Shown: positions 27,415-37,437 of the stretch, piece by piece
Layout: each line of letters starts with the position of its first letter
How positions within the stretch are numbered: the first letter of the stretch is position 1
DNA from: Verrucomicrobiaceae bacterium
GTDB taxonomy: Bacteria > Verrucomicrobiota > Verrucomicrobiia > Verrucomicrobiales > Akkermansiaceae
Length of the DNA stretch: 64,000 bases
Reading direction: 5' to 3'
NCBI GenBank assembly: GCA_027491155.1
Contig: JAIXWR010000005.1
Coordinates: 39,723-103,722 of the forward strand
The notes under the pieces: generated by a model
What the model was told of the DNA's origin: nothing
The model's database searches: none
The model's input: only the letters and a program-made list of their open reading frames with translations
Translations under genes and position numbers: made by a program

Positions 27415-28797
27415 TCAATCGCGACCGCGGCCGCCCGGGCCGCCGCGACCGCCCCAGCCGCGGCCTTCGCTCTCGATGATCCGCTGCTTCGCCTCGTCGC
27501 TGAGCGCCGTGGACTGCTGGATGTAAGCGGTGGCCGCATCCTTGTCCTCCTGCATCCAGCGCATCGCCGCCATGCCGACGGTCCGGCTGCGAGAACCTTC
27601 ATCGGAGATCGTCTCCGCGAGCTGGATCGTTTCCTGCGGGCTCGCGCCGCGGTTCGACCAGATGTAGGTCGTCGTCGCCTCGTCGCGCAGCTCGCCGGCC
27701 GGCTGCTGCTGGATGAAGGCGAGCGCGGCACCGCTGTCCTGCGCGGTCCACGAGGAAATCACGCCGCGGATCGCATCCTCCGGATCTTCCGTCTGCTGCT
27801 GCACCACCCAGGCCGCGGCACCGGCGGGGTCCTTGCGGGCCCACGACTCGGCCACGTCCTCGATCGCCCGGTCCCGGTCGCGGCCCACCGGAATGCTCGC
27901 CACTTTCGCGGCGGCTCCCTGCGGGTCGGTCGCCGCCAGGCTCTCGATCGCCTGTGACATCGCCCGGTCGCGCGACTCGGCCGGCAGGCTCTGGATCCAC
28001 GCCTCGGCTGCCGCGAAATCGGTGCTGGCCCACTTGCCGGCGATCTCGCCGTAGGCCCGGGCCTGGTCGTCGCCCTCCAGCGTGGCGGCCACCTGCGCGG
28101 CCTTGGTCGGATCCTTCGAAGCCATCTCGCTGATCACCGAATTCAGCGCGCCGCTCTTGTCGCGGCCCTCCAGGCCGTTCGCCCAGGCCAGCGCGGCATC
28201 GGGATTGATCTTGGCCCACTCCGCGGCGATCACGGCCGCGCCGCTCTCCCCGCCGCCCGGCCCGCGCCCGCCGCCGAAGCCGCCCATCATCGCGAACTCG
28301 CGCGGATTCTCGGTGAAATACTTCGCGGCATTCTCCGGGTCCACGCTGGCCCAGCTCTGCAGGATGGTCGGGCGCACGAACATGCCGCCCATGCCCATGG
28401 TGTTCGAATACGCGAGCGCACCGGTCGGATCGACCTCGGCCCAACGCCCGAACAGGAGGAACGAAGCCATGATCCGCTGTGCCATCGGCAGGCTGTCCAG
28501 CTTGGCTGCCTCGGCCTCGAGCTGGGCCGCGTCCATCCCGGCGTAAAGATCCATCAACGACTGCATGCGGGCCATCTGCCCGGGCTCGCGCAGGATCTGG
28601 TCGACCTGCTTCGCGCGGCTCTTTCCGGATTCCCCGGCGCCGGCCGATCCCGTCCGGCGCGTGCTCTTGCCGTCGGCGATCGATTCGGCCCTGGCCTTCA
28701 CTTCGTCCGTGCCCTCGCTGCCGGCCTTGCCGGCGAGATATCCCCCGGCAGCCCCGGCGAGCAGGGCTGCGATTCCAATGGTGGCGGTGTTTTTCAT
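27415..28797 (-). CDS. Hypothetical exported repeat protein (WA.xD..aAaaW type helical repeats)
   Basis: Repeated WAKINPDAALAWANGL / WASTDFAAAEAWIQSLP / WARKDPAGAAAWVVQQ / WTAQDSGAALAFIQQQP. Confidence 0.7.
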   Translation of the reverse strand: MKNTATIGIAALLAGAAGGYLAGKAGSEGTDEVKARAESIADGKSTRRTGSAGAGESGKSRAKQVDQILREPGQMARMQSLMDLYAGMDAAQLEAEAAKLDSLPMAQRIMASFLLFGRWAEVDPTGALAYSNTMGMGGMFVRPTILQSWASVDPENAAKYFTENPREFAMMGGFGGGRGPGGGESGAAVIAAEWAKINPDAALAWANGLEGRDKSGALNSVISEMASKDPTKAAQVAATLEGDDQARAYGEIAGKWASTDFAAAEAWIQSLPAESRDRAMSQAIESLAATDPQGAAAKVASIPVGRDRDRAIEDVAESWARKDPAGAAAWVVQQQTEDPEDAIRGVISSWTAQDSGAALAFIQQQPAGELRDEATTTYIWSNRGASPQETIQLAETISDEGSRSRTVGMAAMRWMQEDKDAATAYIQQSTALSDEAKQRIIESEGRGWGGRGGPGGRGRD

Positions 28798-28855
28798 GAT
28801 TTCGATCTCCAGGCGGCTGCAACCCGCCGCGGGCGGAAAGGTTGCGGGTTGCGGG

Positions 28856-30661
28856 TCATTTCGACGGCTTGGGGCGGAATTCGGTCTTGGGCGCCTTGCG
28901 CTCGCCTTTCCGCTCCAGCGAAACGAAAAAGGCCCCGAGGATCCGGTCGTTCAGCAGTTGGCCGCCGAACCAGATTTCCAGGTCGAGCGGCCCCGCGTCG
29001 AGGTCCACCGGCACCCTGAACGAGGTCGCGCCCTGCTTGATGTCCAGCCGCAGCTCTTCCTGCCCGGCCCGGATGTGCGCCACGCCCGGCCGCAGTTGGC
29101 CGATCGCCGTGCGCTCTTCCGCCGGGGCTTCCGGCGGCAGCAGGGCGAAGCCAATCTCGTAGTTCCCCTCGCGCTCGACCTGCAGCTTCCAGTGGCCGGA
29201 GTTCGAAGGCAGCGCGTTGCGGGTCGCCGCCACCTGCGCCTTTTTCAGGAAATCCCGGATCTGCGAATGGGCGAAATTCCGCTCCGCACCGCTGGCCTCG
29301 GTCTCCTTCGAAGGCCACCAGTCGTGCGCCGTCAGGCGGACCAGCGGGCAAGCTTCCGATCCCACCACGTAGCGGACCGGCTCGCGCACCGCCGGCAGCA
29401 CGCCCTCCCACCACCGGCCATACTCGGCCAGCAACCGCTGGGCCTCCGCCCCCTCCGTGGAAAACAGGTTCTTCGTCTGACCGGGATCCGCCACCATGTC
29501 GAACAGCTCCAGCCCGACCAGCCGCCAGCGGTCGTCCCGCACCGAGAAATCCCGGCCGCGGAAGCGCCCCGCCGCCTGGTCGCCCCGCCAGCGGCCCACT
29601 TGCGTGAAAAACACCCGCCCCTTCGGAAACTCCGCCTTCCCCAGCAAGGACGGCGCGAGATCCGCACCGTCGCCGCTCCAGCCCGCCGGCCGCGCGACAC
29701 CGCACAAGGAAGTCAGCGTCGGCAGCAGGTCGATGTGCGCCGCCAGCTCCGGCACCACCTTGCCCGCCGCGATCTTTCCCGGCCAGCGGACGAAGCACGG
29801 CACCCGCACCCCGCCTTCATCCGGACTGCCCTTCCGCCCCTTCATCCCGGCGTTCGCCGCCCCGATCGCCGAGCCGTTGTCGGTCAGGAACACCACCACC
29901 GTGTTCCCCGCCTGACCCGACTTCTCCAGCGCCTCCATCAGCTTCGCGAAGTTCGCGTCGATGTTCCCGATCATCGCGTGAAAGGCATCCGCCCCCGTCA
30001 GTTTGGAATCCCGCTCCGGCGGGATGTAGGGCGCATGCGGCGCGTTGGTCGCCAGATGCAGGAAGAACGGCTTCTGCTCCGCCACCCGCTCGCCCATCCA
30101 GCGGATCGCCTCCTGGAAAAACACGTCGGTGCAGTAGCCCTCGGTCTTCTCCCAGCCGCCGCGGCGACGGATCATCGGGTCGAAATAACCGTTCCCCCAG
30201 TAGTCCGCCGTCTGCCCGATCCCCCCGCAACCGTGCACGAACACGTCGTCGAATCCCCGGTCCTCCGGCCGGCACGGGTAGGCGTCGCCCAGATGCCACT
30301 TGCCGATGATCCCGGTCCGGTAGCCCGCCGCGCGGAACATTTCCGGCATCGTCGGGATCCCCGGCCTCAGCAGGCTCCGCCCCATGATGGTGTGACTGAT
30401 CCCGCATCGGAACTCGTGCAGCCCGGTCATCAGCGCCGACCGCGTCGGCGAACAGGTCGGACTCACGAAAAACCGGTCGAGCGAGGTCGACTCGCTCCGG
30501 AACCGGTCGAGCGCCGGCGTCTTCACCTTCGTGCTGCCGTGCGCCGAAAGATCGCCGTAACCCTGGTCGTCGGTGATCACCACGATCACGTTCGGCCCCG
30601 CCGCCAGGACGGGCCCGAGCAGCACCTTTGCGATTGCGGCCAGCAGTGGAATGCGGAGCAT
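28856..30661 (-). CDS. Sulfatase (arylsulfatase family)
   Basis: NVIVVITDDQGYGD; C-x-P-x-R FGly site in SPTCSPTRSALMTG; GIIGKWHLGD; NGSAIG. Confidence 0.93.
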   Translation of the reverse strand: MLRIPLLAAIAKVLLGPVLAAGPNVIVVITDDQGYGDLSAHGSTKVKTPALDRFRSESTSLDRFFVSPTCSPTRSALMTGLHEFRCGISHTIMGRSLLRPGIPTMPEMFRAAGYRTGIIGKWHLGDAYPCRPEDRGFDDVFVHGCGGIGQTADYWGNGYFDPMIRRRGGWEKTEGYCTDVFFQEAIRWMGERVAEQKPFFLHLATNAPHAPYIPPERDSKLTGADAFHAMIGNIDANFAKLMEALEKSGQAGNTVVVFLTDNGSAIGAANAGMKGRKGSPDEGGVRVPCFVRWPGKIAAGKVVPELAAHIDLLPTLTSLCGVARPAGWSGDGADLAPSLLGKAEFPKGRVFFTQVGRWRGDQAAGRFRGRDFSVRDDRWRLVGLELFDMVADPGQTKNLFSTEGAEAQRLLAEYGRWWEGVLPAVREPVRYVVGSEACPLVRLTAHDWWPSKETEASGAERNFAHSQIRDFLKKAQVAATRNALPSNSGHWKLQVEREGNYEIGFALLPPEAPAEERTAIGQLRPGVAHIRAGQEELRLDIKQGATSFRVPVDLDAGPLDLEIWFGGQLLNDRILGAFFVSLERKGERKAPKTEFRPKPSK

Positions 30662-30680
30662 GCGACAGCTTCTCCACCCG

Positions 30681-31172
30681 ATGCCCGCCGACCGCAAGCC
30701 CTTCCGCGTCCTCTTCGTCTGCATGGGAAACATCTGCCGCTCCCCCGCCGCGGAAATCGTCTTCCGCAAGCAGGTCTGCGACGCCGGTCTCGACGAGGCC
30801 ATCCACATCGACTCCGCCGGCACCATCGGCTACCACGCCGGCAAGGGTCCGGACCCGCGGATGGCCGACACCCTGCGCCGCCGCGGCTACTCCATCGCCG
30901 GCCGCGCGCGCCAGGTCACCGCCCGCGACCTCGCGGAGTTCGATCTCGTCCTCGCCGCCGATGAGGAAAACCTCGCCGACCTCCGTCGCCTCGACCGCGA
31001 AGCACTCCACCGCGACAAGATCCGCCTGCTCGTCGACTACTGCGTCGAAAAGGAAGCCACCCGCGTCCCGGACCCCTACTACGGCGGCCAGCAGGGCTTC
31101 GAGGAAGTCGCGGATCTGGTGGAAGACGCCTGCGCCGGCCTGTTGGAGGAGATCCGCGGCCGGCTGGCCTGA
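30681..31172 (+). CDS. Low molecular weight protein-tyrosine phosphatase
   Basis: VLFVCMGNICRSPAAE P-loop; DYCVEKEATRVPDPYYGG general acid Asp. Confidence 0.93.
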   Translation: MPADRKPFRVLFVCMGNICRSPAAEIVFRKQVCDAGLDEAIHIDSAGTIGYHAGKGPDPRMADTLRRRGYSIAGRARQVTARDLAEFDLVLAADEENLADLRRLDREALHRDKIRLLVDYCVEKEATRVPDPYYGGQQGFEEVADLVEDACAGLLEEIRGRLA

Positions 31173-31331
31173 CAACCCGCCGCCGGACTCCCTCGCCCCG
31201 GCCTTGCCACCCGTCCTTCGGAAATCCTAACTTCCCCTAACTCGAAGTTCTACGGCCCCTCGCCCCGCGCTTGTCCCAGCTCCCCGGCTCAGCTCTCCCA
31301 TTTCAGCATCTCAGCTTTTCAGTTTTCCTCC

Positions 31332-34300
31332 ATGTCCCCGCTCCAAAGCATCCTCGCCGCCTACCGCGCCACCTCCCAGTCCGAGCGCGAGAAAGGCACC
31401 TACTTCGAGGAGCTGATCCGCACCTACCTCCGCCACGAGCCCCGCTTCGCCGACCTCTACTCCGACGTCTGGCTGCATGCCGACTGGGCCAAGCACTACG
31501 GCGTCTCCGCCAAGGACACCGGCATCGACCTCGTCGCCAAGACCCGCGGCACCGACGAATACCACGCCATCCAGTGCAAGTGCTACGCCGACGGCCACCG
31601 CGTGCGGAAAGAGGACATCGACAGCTTCTTCACCGCCTCCGGCCAGCAGCCGTTCACCCGGCGGATCATCGTCACCACCACCAACGACTGGACCGACAAC
31701 GCCGAGAAAGCCCTCATCGGCCAGCAGCCGCCGGTCTATAAGATCGACCTCCACGACCTCGAAATCAGCCAGATCGACTGGGCGAAGTATCAGCCCAGCG
31801 CCGAGCCCATCCTGAAGAAAAAGAAGGACCTCCGCAAACACCAGACCTCGGCCAAGGCCAACGTCCTCCTCGGCTTCAAGTCCGCCGACCGCGGCAAGCT
31901 CATCATGGCCTGCGGCACCGGCAAGACCTTCACCTCCCTCAAGATCGCCGAGGAAGTCGCCGGCCCCGGAAAGCTCGTCCTCTTCCTCGTCCCCAGCCTC
32001 AACCTGCTGTCCCAGACCCTCACCGAGTGGACCCAGGAAAGCGCCGTCCCGCTCCACTCCTTCGCCGTCTGCTCGGATGCCGAGGTCGGCAAGAAGCGCG
32101 ACCGCGACGAGGACATCGTGGAAACCTTCGCCCACGAACTCCGCTACCCCGCCACCACCGATGCCAAGCGCCTCGCCGTCGAGGTGGCAAAGCGCCACGA
32201 CGCCGGCCACATGAGCGTCATCTTCTCCACCTACCACTCGCTCGATGTCATCAGCCGCGCCCAGCACCTCCACGGGCTGCCGCCCTTCGAGCTGGTCGTC
32301 TGCGACGAGGCCCACCGCACCACGGGTGCTGTTTTTGACGGTGAAGACGAAAGCAATTTTGTCCGAATCCACGACGCCGAGTTCATCCGCGCCGCCAAGC
32401 GCCTCTACATGACCGCCACCCCGCGGATCTACGCCGACTCCGCGAAGGCTACTGCAGAAAAGGAGAACGCGGTCCTGTTCGACATGAACCGGGAGGACCA
32501 GTTCGGAAAGCAGTTCCACCTCATCACCTTCTCGGAGGCCGTCTCGCTCGAACTCCTCACCGACTACAAGGTCCTCGTCCTCACCATCGACGAAGCCCAC
32601 GTCAGCTCCCGCCTCCAGGACCTCCTGAAGGACGACAACAACCAGCTCAAGGTCGACGACGCCGCCCGCATCATCGGCTGCTGGAAGGCCCTCAGCAAAC
32701 AAGGCCTCGCCGGCGACCTCAGCCACGATCCCGACCCGATGCGCCGCGCCGTTGCCTTCTGCCAGGTCATCGAGCGCCAGAAAGGCAGCGGCAAGCACAA
32801 GGTCTCCTCCAAGCAGATCGCCGCCATGTTCCAGGCCGTCGTCGATGCCTACCAGGCGCAGGAAGACAGCGACAACCACCTGCTCTGCGAGGCCGCCCAC
32901 GTGGACGGCACCATGAACGCCGCCGAGAAGGAGGAAAAGCTCACCTGGCTCAAGGCCGAGGCCCCGCCGAACACCTGCCGCATCCTCAGCAATGTCCGCT
33001 GCCTCTCCGAAGGCGTCGATGTCCCGGCGCTCGATGCCGTCCTCTTCCTCACCCCGCGGAATTCCCAGGTCGATGTCGTCCAGTCCGTCGGCCGCGTGAT
33101 GCGCCGCACTCCGGATGGGAAGAAGAAGCTCGGCTACGTCATCCTCCCCGTCGTCATCCCCGCCGGCATGGAACCGCACGAGGCCCTGAACGACAACAGG
33201 GTTTACAAGGTTGTCTGGGACGTCCTCCAGGCCCTGCGCTCCCACGACGACCGCTTCGATGCCTTCGTCAACAAGCTCGATCTCATCGGCAAGGACTCCC
33301 GCAAGATGGAAGTCATCGCCATCACCGACCAGATCTCGAAAAAGTCCGCCAAGCCCTCCACCTCCGCCAAGGACAGCGCCAAGGGCGGCAACACCATCGC
33401 CGAGGAACCGCCCGCCTATCCCCGCGAAGTCCAGGGCGACCTCCAGTTCCACGTCGGCGAACTCGAGCGCGCCCTCTACGCCAAGGTCGTCAAGAAATGC
33501 GGCAACCGGAACCACTGGGAAGATTGGGCGAACGACATTGCCAAGATCGCCCAAACCCACATCACCCGGATCACCCAGATCGTCGGGAATCCCGCGAACA
33601 CCCGAGAAGTCGCCGCTTTCCAGGCCTTCGCCAATGAACTCCGCGACGACCTCAACGACTCCATCACCGATGCCGAGGTCATCGAGATGCTCGCCCAGCA
33701 CCTCATCACCAAGCCCGTCTTCGACGCCCTCTTCAAGGACTACAGCTTCGCCAGCCACAATCCCGTCTCCCTTGCCATGCAGCAGGTGCTGGACGTCCTC
33801 CACGAGCACCGCCTCGAAAAGGAAGCCGACACCCTGGAAAAGTTCTACGCCAGCGTCGCCATGCGCGCCGATGGCATCGACAGCGCGGAGGGCAAGCAGA
33901 AGATCGTCGTGGAACTCTACGACAAGTTCTTCCGCAATGCCTTCCCCCGCATGACCGAGCGCCTCGGCATCGTTTACACCCCGGTCGAGGTCGTGGACTT
34001 CATCATCCACAGCGTGAACGACCTGCTCCAGCAGGAATTCGGCCAAACCCTCGGCAGCCCCGGCGTCCACATCATCGACCCTTTCACCGGCACCGGCACC
34101 TTCATTACCCGCCTCCTCCAGAGCGGCCTGATCAGCCCGTCCCAGCTTCCCCACAAGTACAAGCACGAGATCCACGCCAACGAGATCGTCCTCCTCGCCT
34201 ACTACATCGCCGCCATCAACATCGAGGCCGTTTACCACAGCCTGATGTCGAAGCACGCCGCCACCAAATACCTGGCCGCGAAGTCCAAGCCCGCCGCCGT

Positions 34301-36314
34301 CGCTTACGAGCCCTTCGAGGGCATCTGCCTCACCGACACGTTCCAGCTCTACGAGAAGGGCGACATGATCAGCGACTTGCTGACCCACAACAGCGACCGA
34401 CGCAAACGCCAGAAGGCCCTCGACATTCGCGTCATCATGGGGAACCCGCCGTACTCGAAAGGCCAGGAAAGCGCGAACGACAACAACCAGAACGTCTCCT
34501 ATCCGGAACTCGACGAACGCATTCGCACCACCTACGCCGCCCAGTCAGAGGCCACGAACAACAATTCCATTTACGACAGCTACATTCGGGCGATCCGCTG
34601 GGCGAGCGACCGGATTGGCCAGAGCGGCGTCGTCGGATACGTCACCAACGCTGGTTGGATTGACGGGCGCGCCGCCGACGGGCTGCGAAAGTGTCTCGTC
34701 CATGAGTTCACGAGCATCCACGTCTTTCATCTCCGCGGCAACGCCCGCACCTCGGGCGAACAACGCCGCAAGGAGAAAGACAACGTGTTCGGCCAGGGGA
34801 GCAGAGCACCTGTCGCCATTTCGTTGCTAGTGAAGAATCCCAACGCCACCACCTGCGGAAAGATCCACTTCCACGACATCGGCGACTATCTGACTACGGA
34901 ACAAAAACTAGCTCGCGTGAGCGAGTTTGGAAGCGTGTTAGGTATTGCCGCCGCCCAGGGCTGGAACTCGATCGAGCCAGATTATCGCGGCGACTGGCTA
35001 AAGCAGCGAGATGCGGGTTTTGAGAAGTTCATCGTGATGGGCGACAAAAAGAGCGATCAGCCGGCACTTTTCGACAATTACTCCAGTGGAGTAAAAACCC
35101 AGCGAGATGCGTGGTGCTTTAATGCGTCACTCAACACCTTGACCTCTAATGTCCGCCGCACAATTGACTTCTACAACGCGGAATTGGTACGATTCGCAAC
35201 CGCTTTTCCGGGTGCAGACCGGAGAACTCGTGAAGTAATGGCAGAAACATTTCCAAGCACGAATGCCGACAACATCAGTTGGACTCGCGCGTTGCGTGCT
35301 GATTTGGTCAAAGGTCGCCAGATCCGTTTCCGGCCGGAGGCGTCAACAATCAGCGTCTACCGCCCCTTCACAAAGCAATGGCTCTACTTTGATCGGCGAC
35401 TGAACGAAATGGTCTACCAGATGCCACGTCTGTTTCCGCACCGTGGCGAGAAGAACTTGCTCATCATGGTCAAGCAACGGCCAGCAGAGGGAAGTCAGTT
35501 TGCAATGCTAGTGGATCACCCTCCCGAACTTCAAAGCGATGGGGGGACGCAATGCTTTCCCCTCTACCTCTACGACCCAACCGACGAAGCCACTAGTGAC
35601 GACCTCTTCTCCTCCGCCAAGTCCGGCTCCACCACCTACACCCGCCGCGACGCCATCACCGACTCCGGTCTCGCGCATTTCCAGGCGGCGTATCCGGCGG
35701 CGGGCGAGGGCGAGACGCTGACCAAGGAAGACCTCTTCTACTACGTGTATGGCCTGCTGCATTCCCCCGACTACCGCAGCCGCTACGCCGACAACCTCGG
35801 CAAGGAACTCCCGCGCATCCCCGCCGTGAAATCCTTCGCCGATTTCCGCGCCTTCTCCCAAGCCGGCCGCGACCTCGCGCATTGGCATCTGAACTACGAG
35901 ACCGTCTCCTGCCACCCCGGCGTCACCCTCGACACCGGCAAGACGCCGGCGAACGCCCTGACCGACGCCGCCTACCGCGTCACCAAGATGAAGTTCGCCA
36001 AGACCAAGGACCCGGTCACCGGCAAGAGCGTCGCCGACAAGACCACCGTCCTCTACAACGACTTCATCACCATCCGCGACATCCCGCTGGCCGCCTACGA
36101 CTACATCGTCAACGGCAAGCCCGCCCTCGAATGGGTCATGGAGCGCCAGTCCGTCACCACCGACAAGGACAGCGGCATCGTCAACGACGCCAATCTCTGG
36201 GCCACCGAAACCATGGGCAACGCCAGGTATCCCCTCGAACTCTTCCTCCGCGTCATCACCGTCAGCCTGGAAACGATGAAGATCGTGAACGGCCTGCCGA
36301 AGCTCGGGATCTGA
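31332..36314 (+). CDS. Type ISP-like single-polypeptide restriction-modification enzyme (Mrr-like nuclease, SF2 helicase, N6-adenine methyltransferase, target recognition domain)
   Basis: Nuclease GIDLVAKTRGTDEYHAIQCKCY; Walker A MACGTGKTFTS; VVCDEAHRTTGA; MTase motif I DPFTGTGTFITRLL and motif IV MGNPPYSKG; 1660 aa. Confidence 0.88.
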   Translation: MSPLQSILAAYRATSQSEREKGTYFEELIRTYLRHEPRFADLYSDVWLHADWAKHYGVSAKDTGIDLVAKTRGTDEYHAIQCKCYADGHRVRKEDIDSFFTASGQQPFTRRIIVTTTNDWTDNAEKALIGQQPPVYKIDLHDLEISQIDWAKYQPSAEPILKKKKDLRKHQTSAKANVLLGFKSADRGKLIMACGTGKTFTSLKIAEEVAGPGKLVLFLVPSLNLLSQTLTEWTQESAVPLHSFAVCSDAEVGKKRDRDEDIVETFAHELRYPATTDAKRLAVEVAKRHDAGHMSVIFSTYHSLDVISRAQHLHGLPPFELVVCDEAHRTTGAVFDGEDESNFVRIHDAEFIRAAKRLYMTATPRIYADSAKATAEKENAVLFDMNREDQFGKQFHLITFSEAVSLELLTDYKVLVLTIDEAHVSSRLQDLLKDDNNQLKVDDAARIIGCWKALSKQGLAGDLSHDPDPMRRAVAFCQVIERQKGSGKHKVSSKQIAAMFQAVVDAYQAQEDSDNHLLCEAAHVDGTMNAAEKEEKLTWLKAEAPPNTCRILSNVRCLSEGVDVPALDAVLFLTPRNSQVDVVQSVGRVMRRTPDGKKKLGYVILPVVIPAGMEPHEALNDNRVYKVVWDVLQALRSHDDRFDAFVNKLDLIGKDSRKMEVIAITDQISKKSAKPSTSAKDSAKGGNTIAEEPPAYPREVQGDLQFHVGELERALYAKVVKKCGNRNHWEDWANDIAKIAQTHITRITQIVGNPANTREVAAFQAFANELRDDLNDSITDAEVIEMLAQHLITKPVFDALFKDYSFASHNPVSLAMQQVLDVLHEHRLEKEADTLEKFYASVAMRADGIDSAEGKQKIVVELYDKFFRNAFPRMTERLGIVYTPVEVVDFIIHSVNDLLQQEFGQTLGSPGVHIIDPFTGTGTFITRLLQSGLISPSQLPHKYKHEIHANEIVLLAYYIAAINIEAVYHSLMSKHAATKYLAAKSKPAAVAYEPFEGICLTDTFQLYEKGDMISDLLTHNSDRRKRQKALDIRVIMGNPPYSKGQESANDNNQNVSYPELDERIRTTYAAQSEATNNNSIYDSYIRAIRWASDRIGQSGVVGYVTNAGWIDGRAADGLRKCLVHEFTSIHVFHLRGNARTSGEQRRKEKDNVFGQGSRAPVAISLLVKNPNATTCGKIHFHDIGDYLTTEQKLARVSEFGSVLGIAAAQGWNSIEPDYRGDWLKQRDAGFEKFIVMGDKKSDQPALFDNYSSGVKTQRDAWCFNASLNTLTSNVRRTIDFYNAELVRFATAFPGADRRTREVMAETFPSTNADNISWTRALRADLVKGRQIRFRPEASTISVYRPFTKQWLYFDRRLNEMVYQMPRLFPHRGEKNLLIMVKQRPAEGSQFAMLVDHPPELQSDGGTQCFPLYLYDPTDEATSDDLFSSAKSGSTTYTRRDAITDSGLAHFQAAYPAAGEGETLTKEDLFYYVYGLLHSPDYRSRYADNLGKELPRIPAVKSFADFRAFSQAGRDLAHWHLNYETVSCHPGVTLDTGKTPANALTDAAYRVTKMKFAKTKDPVTGKSVADKTTVLYNDFITIRDIPLAAYDYIVNGKPALEWVMERQSVTTDKDSGIVNDANLWATETMGNARYPLELFLRVITVSLETMKIVNGLPKLGI

Positions 36315-36424
36315 GCCACGGACACCACTTTTCCCTTGGGGAGAAGAGCTGGGAAATGATAAGGCGTTCATGGTGATCGGGATCATGAAAATCCCGGTTA
36401 CGCCCTTTCAACCTGACCCCTCCC

Positions 36425-37285
36425 ATGAACAAGACCACACTGAAGATATCGGCGGCGCGGATGGAGAAGCTCTTCCGGCCGGACCCCTCGCTCCCGAGCC
36501 ACGAAGAAAAATTCCGGAAAGACCGGCTGAAATGGCCGTCGCTGATCTGCGAAGGGGATTCGTGGTTCCGGAATCCGGGCCGCTTTGTCACAATCCCACA
36601 ACATCTGAACCAGGATAAACTGGGATATAGTTCCAAACTCGCGATTCTCAACCGCGCAAGCCCCGGTGACACGGCGGAAGGAATCCTACACGGGCTTGGT
36701 CGGGCCTATGAGGATGTCCGCAAGTATCGACCTAACGGCTTTCTGCTTAGCGCGGGCGGGAACGATCTCCTCAACCCATCGAATCTCCGCAGCATCATCA
36801 AGCCGCGGACCGGCAACGGCGACTTCTTCAACGAGGAAAAGATGACGGCATTCGAGCAAGAGCTGGGCCAGACGTACATCGACATCCTTGCGACGTTGAA
36901 CAGCGCGCAACCGGGGATGCCGATCTTTCTCCACGGCTACGATTATCCGCACGTTACGGGGCGCGGAATCGGCTTCGGACCGATCATGATAGGACCTTGG
37001 CTAAAGCCGGTGATCGAAACAGAGCGAGGCTATCGGTTGAAATCCGAGCAGCAGGCATTGGTCCGGCAAACAATCCAGCGCTTGGAGGGTGTCCAGAAGA
37101 ACGCGATGTCGATCCTGACCGAATGGTGCAAGAAGAAGGGAGTCCGCTGTTCGCTTCATCACGTGAACCTTAAGGGCACCGTCCCTTCGGCAGACGATTG
37201 GCTGGATGAGATTCACCCGAGCTCGACGTCAAACAAGAAGCTGGCGACCAAGATCAAGGCGGCGGTAATGAGTGTCATTTCGTGA
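36425..37285 (+). CDS. SGNH/GDSL hydrolase-like protein
   Basis: LICEGDSWF (block I), LLSAGGNDLL (block III), DWLDEIHPS (block V DxxH). Confidence 0.65.
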   Translation: MNKTTLKISAARMEKLFRPDPSLPSHEEKFRKDRLKWPSLICEGDSWFRNPGRFVTIPQHLNQDKLGYSSKLAILNRASPGDTAEGILHGLGRAYEDVRKYRPNGFLLSAGGNDLLNPSNLRSIIKPRTGNGDFFNEEKMTAFEQELGQTYIDILATLNSAQPGMPIFLHGYDYPHVTGRGIGFGPIMIGPWLKPVIETERGYRLKSEQQALVRQTIQRLEGVQKNAMSILTEWCKKKGVRCSLHHVNLKGTVPSADDWLDEIHPSSTSNKKLATKIKAAVMSVIS

Positions 37286-37437
37286 AGTTGGATAGGTGCG
37301 TGGAGTCCGTTTCCGCAACGTCACATCCGTCGTTGTCCTACCGATCCCCCCGCTCACCTCTACCCCGTCACATCCGAGTAGAATTGCCTTTCCCTCTTCA
37401 AAGCGGGAGATCTGATCATCAGGAACCCCATTGGACC

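Noticed and set aside
28565-30964. 799-aa plus-strand ORF
   Set aside because: Antisense to sulfatase and repeat-protein genes; RRP/HRR-rich translation typical of spurious frames.
31311-34388. 1025-aa minus-strand ORF
   Set aside because: Antisense mirror of the ISP gene in GC-rich DNA; composition is low-complexity (VVGE/DDVEHL type) with no domain motifs.
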